From: an uncultured Bacilli bacterium | Lineage (GTDB): Bacteria; Bacillota_I; Bacilli_A; RF39; UBA660 | DNA length: 38,804 nt | Reading direction: 5' to 3' | Assembly: GCA_944350445.1 (NCBI GenBank) | Contig: CALVOW010000012.1 | Coordinates: forward strand, 1-38,804 | In this document: in pieces, positions 17,482 to 25,095 of the stretch | Numbering within the stretch: the stretch's first letter is position 1 | Layout of the letters: the number at the start of each line of letters is the position of its first letter | Notes under the pieces: model-generated | What the model saw: only the letters and a program-made list of their open reading frames with translations | What the model was told of the DNA's origin: nothing | The model's database searches: none | Made by a program: the position numbers and the translations under genes

Positions 17482-17768
17482 CAGAAAAAGAATGGAATCA
17501 AAAATATCTACCTTTTTATAATAATTTCAGTAAGTATATGATTAATTATATTATTCCTGATGTAGTAGCCTTTTATATAGCTAATAGTTATAGTAGAAAA
17601 TGTTTATGTGATTCACCACTTTATAATCATATTAATTCTGCAAAAGATGTATTTAATATAAACTGTGATACAAAAAAATTAATACCTAAAATCGAAGAAA
17701 CATTAAGAATAAAATATAATCTAAAAATAGTAAATAATAATCCATTAAGATTAAAAAGGTATTATTAA
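17469..17768 (+). CDS. Small protein of unknown function
   Basis: A 99-residue protein, mostly helical by composition, with 'FSKYMINYIIPDVVAFYIANSYSRKC' in the middle and a basic C terminus ending in RLKRYY. I do not recognise a family. AAGGAG precedes the ATG, which lies inside the end of tnpV in another frame, so the two are likely coupled. A terminator follows 7 bp after the stop. Confidence 0.6.
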   Translation: MCDITEKEWNQKYLPFYNNFSKYMINYIIPDVVAFYIANSYSRKCLCDSPLYNHINSAKDVFNINCDTKKLIPKIEETLRIKYNLKIVNNNPLRLKRYY

Positions 17769-17775
17769 AGAAATT

Positions 17776-17810
17776 AACACTATCAGAAATATGGTAGTGT
17801 TTTCTTTTTA
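17776..17810 (+). terminator. Intrinsic terminator after the tnpV pair
   Basis: AACACTATC (17776-17784) pairs with GGTAGTGTT (17793-17801) using one G-T wobble, with an 8-base loop and a T-rich tail. Confidence 0.8.
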
Positions 17811-18280
17811 TGGGATTATATTTATTGTCTAGCCAGCACTGAATTTGTACTCCCGTACGAAATTCTTTTGTGGGAAATGTCCCAAACCCTATCATTACTA
17901 TTACAAAAATTAAAAATCTATAAGTAAATCAATCATAAAATCCAAAAATTGACAAAATTATGATATAATATATTTAATATTTTGTCTTCTGGAGTGAAAC
18001 AAAAGGAGAAAGCTTAGAAAAGATTACATTATCTAAAATAGGAATTATTTTAAAAATATAAGTTTTCATTTAGGTTTAATTAAAGAATACTATTATTAAA
18101 AAGAGAATATGGTACTTTAAGTATATGCGAAAAACACACATGCAAGGAAGTTCAAAATAAATTAAAACTGTTTATTATATTCACACCTTGAAGATTTAGG
18201 TAGAGCTGTATCTAATAGGACTACCTTGTATCAGGTAGAATATAAGTTAGATAAATTATTAAATAGTAGGAAGTGATAAC
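17811..18280 (+). other. 470-bp non-coding stretch with palindromes and gene relics
   Basis: No intact gene is seen between the terminator and the methyltransferase. The left part has a near-palindrome at about 17840-17865 (GAATTT-GTAC / GTAC-GAAATTC) and a small GGGA/TCCC repeat just after it. A promoter-like site lies at 17949-17969 and an orphan AAGGAG without a start at about 18003. The last open stretch, 18166-18276, reads YSHLEDLGRAVSNRTTLYQ and further to LLNSRK before a stop. It looks like the C-terminal tail of a lost gene, because it has protein-like composition but no start. Best read as a scar of earlier gene loss upstream of a cargo module. Confidence 0.45.
17949..17969 (+). promoter_or_regulatory. 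Extended -10 promoter candidate
   Basis: TGATATAAT at 17961-17969 is an extended -10. A TTGACA starts at 17949 but is only 9 bp away, too close to act as its -35. If used, it gives a leader of about 300 bases before the methyltransferase. Confidence 0.4.
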
Positions 18281-19501
18281 GTGGCAGATAATGATAGAAT
18301 GGTAAAAGCTAAAAAAAGTAAAAAAAATGAATTTTATACTAGGTATGAAGATATTGAAAAAGAAATGAATGCCTATGTTGAATACAATCCTGATGTTTTT
18401 AGAGATAAGATAATACTTTTGCCATGCGATGATCCAGAGTGGTCTAATTTTACAAAATATTTTGCAGCAAATTTTAAAAGATTTGGATTAAAAAAACTTA
18501 TAAGTACAAGTTATGCATTTGATAGTAAGGTTGATAAAGGTTCTTATCAATTATCATTGTTTGAATCAGAGTCTCCTAAATTTGATATAAAAAAGACAAA
18601 AAGTCATGGCAAAATATTTATTTTAGATGATGATATTAATGGTTCTGGAAAAATCGATATAGATGACTTAAAATGGGATTATCTTGAAGGTGATGGTGAC
18701 TTTAGATCTGATGAGGTTAGAAAATTAAGAGATGAATGTGATATTGTAATAACTAACCCACCATTTAGTTTATTTTTAGAATTTTTTGAATGGATTATGG
18801 AAGCGAAAAAGCAATTTATTATAATTGGAGACATGAATGCAGTTTCGGATTTGCATGTGTTTCCACATATAATGTCTAATGAAATATGGATGGGAGAAGC
18901 TTTTAATGTCACTATGACTTTCGCTATGGATGAATCGTATGAAACTTCAATTAAAGAGCGTGATAAACTTGGGAGAAAATTAGGAAAGGTTCCAGCGATT
19001 TGTTGGTACACTAATATTGAATTAAGAAAAAGACATGAATATATTAACTTAATGACTATGGCTGATAATATCAAGTATAATAAAGCCTTTATAAAAAAAT
19101 GTATAGAAAAATATGGAAAAGTTGAATATAAAAAATATGATAACTATGATGCTATAGAAGTTCCTGTTGTTAGTGCAATACCATCAGATTATAAAGAAAT
19201 TATGGGAGTCCCAATGAGTTTTTTAGGAAATTATAATCCAGAGCAATTTACTATTGTTGGAACGGTTAGCGCTAGTCAAAATGAAGGTTCATTGAACAGT
19301 GGTAAAAAATATAATAAATATATTGGTTACAAGCAGGATGGAACTCCAAATGGAAGAACTGGATCAACTTTTGGTAAATGTCCTGTCATAATAATGGATG
19401 ACGGAAAGCATCCTTATTATGAAAAGGACGGTATTAGAGTTCAGGCAACTTATCCAAGAATTTTTATTATAAATAAAGGGGAGGAAAAAAATGAAAGCTG
19501 A
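18281..19501 (+). CDS. EcoRI-type adenine-specific DNA methyltransferase
   Basis: A 406-residue protein matching the EcoRI methylase family (PF13651). It has the N-terminal '[15 protein letters not shown]', the '[17 protein letters not shown]' AdoMet-site region and the catalytic NPPF at 159-162. The family methylates adenine N6. The recognition site of this member cannot be told from sequence. The start is a GTG with GGAAG 7-8 bases upstream; a later ATG at 18299 is possible. Its end overlaps the DUF262-HNH gene by 11 bases, so the two form one translational unit, and it is the natural protector of self DNA against that nuclease. Confidence 0.9.
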   Translation: MADNDRMVKAKKSKKNEFYTRYEDIEKEMNAYVEYNPDVFRDKIILLPCDDPEWSNFTKYFAANFKRFGLKKLISTSYAFDSKVDKGSYQLSLFESESPKFDIKKTKSHGKIFILDDDINGSGKIDIDDLKWDYLEGDGDFRSDEVRKLRDECDIVITNPPFSLFLEFFEWIMEAKKQFIIIGDMNAVSDLHVFPHIMSNEIWMGEAFNVTMTFAMDESYETSIKERDKLGRKLGKVPAICWYTNIELRKRHEYINLMTMADNIKYNKAFIKKCIEKYGKVEYKKYDNYDAIEVPVVSAIPSDYKEIMGVPMSFLGNYNPEQFTIVGTVSASQNEGSLNSGKKYNKYIGYKQDGTPNGRTGSTFGKCPVIIMDDGKHPYYEKDGIRVQATYPRIFIINKGEEKNES

Positions 19502-20660
19502 TTTAAAGACAGATTGGACTGTTCGAGATATTTGTGAAGGTTTCATGTATGATCGTGCATTAGACAAAGGATTATACGGATTAAATGGGAAATTGACTAT
19601 TCAACCAGAATATCAACGTAACTATATATATGATTCTAATGGTAAAGATGTTAAGGTTATAGAATCTTTATTAAAAGGATATCCATTAGGACTAATCTAC
19701 TTTGTAAAAACTGGAGAAGATAAGTATGAGGTTTTAGACGGTCAACAGAGAATTACTAGTATTGGCAGATTTGTTAAAACTACATATCCTTTTAGTGTTC
19801 CTGATATTGATGGTAATCCTAGATATTTTGACAGTTTGCATGAAGAAGAACAAGAAAAAATTTTAAATACTGAATTAACGATTTATGTTTGCGAAGGAAC
19901 TGCTCAGGAAATAGATGAATGGTTTAAAATAATAAATATAGCTGGAGTAGAATTAAACGAACAAGAAAGACTTAATGCTTCATATTATGGACCATTTACG
20001 ACACTGGCTAGAAAAGAATATTCAAACACTAACAATGCAAATATGGAAAAATGGAGAACATACATCAAAGGTGATCCAAAGCGTCAAGAAATATTACATT
20101 GTGCATTGGACTGGGTTTCGAATCACGATATTGCTGGATACATGAGTGAGCACAGAAATGATAATAATATTACGGATTTAAAAAATCATTTTGATTCTGT
20201 AATAGATTGGATTAATTCACTTTTTGATTATACTGATAAAGAAGTAAAAGGATTGCCTTGGGGAGATTATTACAGAAAATATCATAATAATGCATATGAT
20301 AGAGTTAAATTAAATAATGATGTATTAAAGCTAATGGGAGATCCATACGTTCATGATAAAAAGAATATATTTGAATATTTATTATCTGGATCTAATAGGA
20401 CAGAATTACTTGATGTGCGTTATTTTGATGATAATGTAAAGAGAACAAAATATACTCAGCAGACTGAACAAGCTAAAATTAAAGGAATTTCAAATTGTCC
20501 ATATTGTGCAATTGGTAATGATAATAATAAAGCTAAAATTTGGAAATTTGAAGAGATGGATGCAGATCATGTTACTGCTTGGAGTAAAGGTGGATCTACA
20601 GATATAGATAATTGTCAAATGTTATGTCAAACACATAATAGAGCAAAAGGAAATAAATAA
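19491..20660 (+). CDS. DUF262 (GmrS-like) NTPase fused to HNH nuclease
   Basis: A 389-residue two-part protein. The N-terminal DUF262 domain has '[12 protein letters not shown]' and the hallmark DGQQR at 83-87, which in GmrSD/BrxU-type proteins drives nucleotide hydrolysis. The C-terminal 55 residues form an HNH nuclease with CPYC, DADH (His360), and '[15 protein letters not shown]'. The common GmrSD C-terminal partner is DUF1524; here a classical zinc HNH takes its place. GGGGAGG precedes the ATG. Overlap with the methyltransferase suggests a restriction-modification pair in which this is the cutter. Whether it cuts unmodified or modified DNA is unknown. Confidence 0.88.
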   Translation: MKADLKTDWTVRDICEGFMYDRALDKGLYGLNGKLTIQPEYQRNYIYDSNGKDVKVIESLLKGYPLGLIYFVKTGEDKYEVLDGQQRITSIGRFVKTTYPFSVPDIDGNPRYFDSLHEEEQEKILNTELTIYVCEGTAQEIDEWFKIINIAGVELNEQERLNASYYGPFTTLARKEYSNTNNANMEKWRTYIKGDPKRQEILHCALDWVSNHDIAGYMSEHRNDNNITDLKNHFDSVIDWINSLFDYTDKEVKGLPWGDYYRKYHNNAYDRVKLNNDVLKLMGDPYVHDKKNIFEYLLSGSNRTELLDVRYFDDNVKRTKYTQQTEQAKIKGISNCPYCAIGNDNNKAKIWKFEEMDADHVTAWSKGGSTDIDNCQMLCQTHNRAKGNK

Positions 20661-20661
20661 T

Positions 20662-20717
20662 AAAAGAGCGCTTGTACAGGCTTACATTTGTTTAAGTTTT
20701 TGTATTGCGCTTTTTTT
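20662..20717 (+). terminator. Intrinsic terminator after the methyltransferase/HNH pair
   Basis: A 10-bp stem starting AAAAGAGCGC (20662-20671) and closing at GCGCTTTTTT (20707-20716), with one wobble pair and a 35-base loop, then T. It directly precedes gajA. Confidence 0.7.
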
Positions 20718-20734
20718 AGTGGTAGGTGGTAAAA

Positions 20735-22459
20735 GTGATTATTAAAAAAATTGTTATAAAAAATTTTAGAAATTTGGAAAATGTTGTTATAGAAAATGAA
20801 AGCAATATGAAATATGTAATTGGCAATAATGGCGTTGGTAAAAGTAATTTATTGGAAGCTATTAATTATTTTTTTAATAAATCTAGTTTTAGCTTAGAAG
20901 ATTTTTATAATGAAGATAAATCAATTGAAATTCAAATGAGTTTATTATTAAATGAGTTTGAATTAGGTTATTTTGATGATTTTTTTGATTTAGATAATGA
21001 AAATATCATTAATATTAAAGCTGTTCAAGAAACTCCTATCGATAGAATAGAATATTATCATATTGATACCGGATCGGCCATTAGTTATCAAAAAATAAGG
21101 AATTTACCTTGTGTATATTATAATTCAGTAAACGCGCCTGAAGAACTAACCTTTATGAAAACTAAAACAAGTGGACAATTTTTAAATTCATTAATAGAAA
21201 ATTATATAAATATCAATGAAGTAAAAGTTGATGGCTTGTTAAATACAGGAGAAATTAACAATATATCAAATCATTTAAATGAAATATTAAATTTAATTAG
21301 CTTTGTACAAAATAATGATTTATCTGTTGTAATAGAAAAAAATATTGTAGATTTATTACCTAGATTAATGGAATTAAAAAATAAGGATAATATGTCTATA
21401 AATAGGATGGGAAGTGGCGTGAGATATAGTTCATATATATATTTTGAATTATTGAATAAAATTATGCAAACTGTAGAAAAAAAGAAAGATAGCATAATCG
21501 AAAATGATAATGGAAAAAAATATATTAGCATGTTTATATTTTTAGACGAACCGGAAATTCATTTGCATCCTTATATGCAACGAAGTGTTATTAGTGATAT
21601 AAAGAATATAATTAATAATAAAGATACATTATTTTTATCATTATTAAAAAAAATTTTTAATATAGATGGTATTTTTGGACAGTTAATTGTGGTAACTCAT
21701 TCTCCAAATATTATATCGAATAATTTTAGAGAAATTATTCGATTAGATTATGATAATATAAAAAAAGTAAAAGCATATAGTGGATTTAATTGTGAAATTA
21801 CTGATAAAGAGGAAAAACAATTTTTATTACATAACTTTAAAATAAAAGAGGCTTTTTTTGCTAAGACTTGTATTGTTGTAGAGGGACAGACCGAAAGAAT
21901 TGTTTTACCTATATTTGCTGAAAAAATGGGTTTGAGTTTAGATGGATTAAATATAGGAATAATTGAAGCTGATGGAGCTGATTCTATACCAATAGTAACA
22001 ACGTTACTCAATCACTTTGGTATAAAAAATATTTGTATTATCGATAAAGATAAATATAAAGAAGATTATTCATTGATTTATCCAAATATAAAACATACAA
22101 AGTATACTTTTTTTGAAGAAGATTTTATTAGAAAAATTCTTTTTAATAAGAGAACTCATATTTTATATCAAATAGCTCGTGATTGTGGCGACAAAATGGA
22201 TTTATTTATACAAAAAGGAGCTATTGAAAAAGTAAATAAAAGAATAGAAATTAACGATGTGATTTATGATAATTTTAAATTATGTGATACGTTAAAATCT
22301 TCTAACTATTTTCAAAAACTTTTAGTTTTAGTAACATGGCTATATAATAAAAAATCAACTTTAGAAAGTACTATTTTGGCAAAGAATTGTGCTGTAGAAG
22401 ATATTCCTGATATTTATAAAGAAATAATTATTAAGGCGGTAATTTATGCAAAAAAATGA
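20735..22459 (+). CDS. gajA: Gabija protein A: OLD-family ATPase with TOPRIM nuclease
   Basis: A 574-residue OLD-family endonuclease. The ABC-type ATPase part has Walker A GNNGVGKS at 30-37, a signature-like 'RMGSGVRYSSYIYFELL', and Walker B FIFLDEPEIHLHP with D271-E272, followed by 'VVTHSPNII'. The TOPRIM part has VVEGQTERIVLP with Glu383, 'IIEADGADSIP' and 'CIIDKDKY' with D437/D439. Length and order match GajA of the Gabija anti-phage system, a nucleotide-sensing DNA nickase. The partner helicase gene overlaps by 14 bases. The GTG at 20735 is chosen because AGGTGG lies 5 bases before it; the in-frame GTG at 20726 overlaps that site. Other OLD classes are possible, but the adjacent UvrD gene favours Gabija. 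Confidence 0.88.
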   Translation: MIIKKIVIKNFRNLENVVIENESNMKYVIGNNGVGKSNLLEAINYFFNKSSFSLEDFYNEDKSIEIQMSLLLNEFELGYFDDFFDLDNENIINIKAVQETPIDRIEYYHIDTGSAISYQKIRNLPCVYYNSVNAPEELTFMKTKTSGQFLNSLIENYININEVKVDGLLNTGEINNISNHLNEILNLISFVQNNDLSVVIEKNIVDLLPRLMELKNKDNMSINRMGSGVRYSSYIYFELLNKIMQTVEKKKDSIIENDNGKKYISMFIFLDEPEIHLHPYMQRSVISDIKNIINNKDTLFLSLLKKIFNIDGIFGQLIVVTHSPNIISNNFREIIRLDYDNIKKVKAYSGFNCEITDKEEKQFLLHNFKIKEAFFAKTCIVVEGQTERIVLPIFAEKMGLSLDGLNIGIIEADGADSIPIVTTLLNHFGIKNICIIDKDKYKEDYSLIYPNIKHTKYTFFEEDFIRKILFNKRTHILYQIARDCGDKMDLFIQKGAIEKVNKRIEINDVIYDNFKLCDTLKSSNYFQKLLVLVTWLYNKKSTLESTILAKNCAVEDIPDIYKEIIIKAVIYAKK

Positions 22460-24209
22460 TCAAATGCTTAATAAAATATCAAAGATACATAGTGAAGATG
22501 AAAATCAGTTATTAATTATAAAATCTGAAAATCGCAGAATGTTAATTGAAGCACCGGCTGGTAGTGGAAAAACAAAAACTTTAATTAGTACAATTGCTTA
22601 TAATATTGCTTCTGGATTAATTCCAAATACAAAAAAAATTCTTGCACTAACATTCAGTGTAAATGCTGCATATAAAATAAAAAAAGAAGTTATCGAACAA
22701 TTGCCTATATTATTTGATGAAGATAAGAGTTTTGAGCAATTAGTTTCAAAAAATATTTGGGTTTCAAATTACCATGGCTTTTGCAGAAAAATATTAGGAT
22801 TATATGGTTTTAAGTTATCAAGTATATTAAATTCGTTGAATGAATTTTCAGTTATAGATGACAAAAAAATTCCTACAGAAATAACATTAACAGATGAGGA
22901 AAAAAACACAATAAATAATATAATAAATTCTATTTCAACCGCTAATATAGGACAAATGAACGACAATATTAGTATATATAATAAAATAATAATAGAAAAA
23001 ATAATATCAAATAAATATATCACGTATAACTCAATAATTACTTTGGTAATTGAATTGTTTAATCGATATCCAATTTTGTTAAAACAATATCAAAATTTAT
23101 TTGAAATAATAATAGTTGATGAATATCAAGATACAAATATTTTAGGATATGTATTATTAAATAGATTAATTAATGATAAAACAAGATTATTGTTTTTGGG
23201 TGATCCTTTACAACGTATATATGGATTTATTGGTGCCATTCCTAATATTATGAATATTACAAAAGAAGAATTTAAAATGAAAAAAATTGTATTAGAACAT
23301 AATTATAGATTTAAAGATAATTATGAACTTTTAAAATTAGATAAAGTTGTGAGATTAAATTCTATGGGTGTGAGAGATATACAAGAAATATCAAATCCTA
23401 AAATAATATGTAGTAGAGATTATGAAACAGAATATAATTGGATTATTACGAAAGTTTCAGAAAATATCACTTTAAATGTAAATACCACAATTTTAGTAAA
23501 AAGTTTAAATAATAATTACAATACAGAATATTTACTAAAAAAATTAACCGATAATAATGTGCCTTTCTTTTATGCTCTTTTTACAGATGAAAGTGAAGAA
23601 TATATTTCATTTCATGAGTATGCATATAAAGAAATTTTAAGAGTAATTAAAGATAAAAAAGTTGTAAATAAAAAAATTTTAGAGAAGTTTTATAATAATA
23701 TATTTTTGCATTTCCAAGAAAACAATAATCCAATATATAAATCTTTACTAATTTTACTCAGAAAATTTATTGATGGAGTATATGAAATATATTCCAAATA
23801 TAGAATGGAAGATTTGATTAACTTTATTTTTGAAGTATTAGAAAACAAAGGTCTTAAGCAATATATGAATAAAATTGACGAAAAATTGATTGTTGCAACA
23901 ATTCATGCATATAAAGGATTGGAAGCGGATTGTGTTATTGTTGTTGATTTAGAGTCATATAATTTCCCTGGTTATTATACATGCTCGAAGTGCAATCAAA
24001 CAAATAATAATTGTACAGTATGTGGTTCTTCACAAAAGCAATTTTTGGAAGAATTGAATGTTTTCTATGTAGCTATAACCAGGGCCAAAAAAGATTTATA
24101 TTTAACATATAGTCAAAATCAACTGCAAAAGTATGGTGTAAAGCCTTGTAAAAAAAGTTGTTTACTAAACTTAAATGGGATTAAAAATAATAATTTAATA
24201 GAAATATAA
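22446..24209 (+). CDS. gajB: Gabija protein B: UvrD/PcrA-like helicase
   Basis: A 587-residue superfamily 1 helicase. Motif I APAGSGKT is at 36-43, motif II IIVDEYQDTN has D225-E226, 'LLFLGDPLQRIYGFIGA' is motif III, 'VATIHAYKGLEADCVIVV' is motif V, and 'FYVAITRAKKDLYLTY' is motif VI. In Gabija this protein binds GajA and is thought to respond to DNA ends. It is longer than the roughly 490-residue GajB first described. Between motifs V and VI is a four-Cys knuckle, C513-x2-C516-x6-C523-x2-C526, likely a zinc site. AAGGCGG precedes the ATG, which lies within the end of gajA. Confidence 0.87.
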   Translation: MQKNDQMLNKISKIHSEDENQLLIIKSENRRMLIEAPAGSGKTKTLISTIAYNIASGLIPNTKKILALTFSVNAAYKIKKEVIEQLPILFDEDKSFEQLVSKNIWVSNYHGFCRKILGLYGFKLSSILNSLNEFSVIDDKKIPTEITLTDEEKNTINNIINSISTANIGQMNDNISIYNKIIIEKIISNKYITYNSIITLVIELFNRYPILLKQYQNLFEIIIVDEYQDTNILGYVLLNRLINDKTRLLFLGDPLQRIYGFIGAIPNIMNITKEEFKMKKIVLEHNYRFKDNYELLKLDKVVRLNSMGVRDIQEISNPKIICSRDYETEYNWIITKVSENITLNVNTTILVKSLNNNYNTEYLLKKLTDNNVPFFYALFTDESEEYISFHEYAYKEILRVIKDKKVVNKKILEKFYNNIFLHFQENNNPIYKSLLILLRKFIDGVYEIYSKYRMEDLINFIFEVLENKGLKQYMNKIDEKLIVATIHAYKGLEADCVIVVDLESYNFPGYYTCSKCNQTNNNCTVCGSSQKQFLEELNVFYVAITRAKKDLYLTYSQNQLQKYGVKPCKKSCLLNLNGIKNNNLIEI

Positions 24210-24219
24210 AGTTTTATGG

Positions 24220-24243
24220 GAGTACGTTTAGGTACTCTTTTTT
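24220..24243 (+). terminator. Intrinsic terminator after gajB
   Basis: GAGTAC (24220-24225) pairs with GTACTC (24232-24237), with a 6-base loop followed by six T. It closes the Gabija operon. A separate perfect palindrome TAGGTACCTA lies at 24288-24297, upstream of the HTH gene. Confidence 0.8.
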
Positions 24244-24366
24244 CATGTTTCGTATAATTCAACTTTGTTTTTACTTGTTGTAAGATATAGGTACCTAGGG
24301 AAAATAGTATGTAAAAGTGCACTTTTATAAAGATATATTTTATTTATAATTCTATATAAGGTTACT

Positions 24367-24849
24367 ATGGAAGGATATATAAAACCAATTATACCATTAT
24401 CAGTTCTTTGCGATAATAGAATATCATCTTTAGAAAAGTTATTATTAATACACATAATTTCTTTGTGTAATAATAAAGGATATTGTTGGGCAACTAATAG
24501 CTATTTTATGAAGGTTCATGGCTATAGCAAACAAACAATATCTAAATGTATTAACGATCTTGCCTCTTTAGGTTATATAAAGTTGAAATATGAAAAAGAA
24601 AGTACTAATAATTCAAAACGTACAATTACGCTTGACCAAGTATTAAAAAAAGAAATACAAGAGATTAAAGATAATTTGAATACCAGTGTTCAATCTAAGT
24701 TTAATCATTATAATAAAAATAAGATAAATGAAATATATTATAAAGATAAATTAGGTAATGAATATTGGAATGGAAAGTTAATTGAAAAACAAGAAGCAAC
24801 TAAACAAGAAATTGAAGAATTAGAAAATTTACTTAAAGAATTTAACTAA
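24367..24849 (+). CDS. Winged-helix HTH protein (HTH_36 / replication-initiator-like)
   Basis: A 160-residue protein. Residues 5-80 form a winged helix: 'LPLSVLCDNRISSLEKLLLIHIISL'-type helices, then 'GYCWATNSYFMKVHGYSKQTIS' as recognition helix and 'LASLGYIKLKYEK' as wing. This is the HTH_36 pattern seen at the N terminus of plasmid and phage replication proteins. The rest is charged and helical with 'EELENLLKEFN' at the end. It could be an element regulator, for example of the recombinase 240 bp downstream, or a reduced replication protein. A palindrome TAGGTACCTA (24288-24297) lies 70 bp upstream and could be its operator. The ribosome site AAGG is weak. Confidence 0.65.
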   Translation: MEGYIKPIIPLSVLCDNRISSLEKLLLIHIISLCNNKGYCWATNSYFMKVHGYSKQTISKCINDLASLGYIKLKYEKESTNNSKRTITLDQVLKKEIQEIKDNLNTSVQSKFNHYNKNKINEIYYKDKLGNEYWNGKLIEKQEATKQEIEELENLLKEFN

Positions 24850-24875
24850 ATAATATAAGGAGGTTTTAAAATAAT

Positions 24876-24911
24876 ATGCGAGAATTTATCATAAGATTTT
24901 TTAAGAGGTGA
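24876..24911 (+). CDS. Possible 11-codon leader peptide
   Basis: A short frame (MREFIIRFFKR) behind a perfect AAGGAGG, 12 bases upstream. It ends 3 bases before the next small start, within whose ribosome site (GAGGTGAG) its stop lies. It could couple translation or act as a leader. It is only supported by the strong ribosome site. Confidence 0.3.
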   Translation: MREFIIRFFKR

Positions 24912-24914
24912 GAT

Positions 24915-25010
24915 ATGTTTAATATTAAAGAAACCTTTAAAAAAGATGATAATTCTACTATTAATGATTTGATAATTGGATATATAATGTGCGTTTTAGT
25001 AAAATCGTAG
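24915..25010 (+). CDS. Possible 31-residue small protein before the recombinase
   Basis: MFNIKETFKKDDNSTINDL followed by a hydrophobic segment 'IIGYIMCVLV' and KS. GAGGTGAG sits at a good distance from the ATG. It ends 76 bp before the recombinase start. No family is recognised. It might be a regulator of excision or a small membrane peptide. Confidence 0.4.
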   Translation: MFNIKETFKKDDNSTINDLIIGYIMCVLVKS

Positions 25011-25013
25011 ATT

Positions 25014-25095
25014 TGTTATACGTCTATATTAATGATAGACTGAATCTAGGCTTTAAATGTTATACAAAAGAAAGGAGAAAAAGCCGTGTATAACA
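25014..25095 (+). promoter_or_regulatory. Recombinase control region with three TGTTATAC repeats
   Basis: TGTTATAC occurs at 25014-25021 and 25058-25065, and inverted as GTATAACA at 25088-25095. The last two can form a stem whose 22-base loop holds the AGGAG (25073-25077) and most of the GTG start of the recombinase. A second hairpin, GTCTAT / ATAGAC, is at 25022-25040. Repressor binding or ribosome-site masking are both plausible. A further GTATAACA lies at the left end of the element (17084-17091). Confidence 0.5.

Noticed and set aside
20735-24209. PARIS or other OLD-containing system
   Set aside because: PARIS pairs an ABC ATPase with a TOPRIM effector in separate genes. Here ATPase and TOPRIM are in one chain with a UvrD helicase partner, which is the Gabija arrangement.
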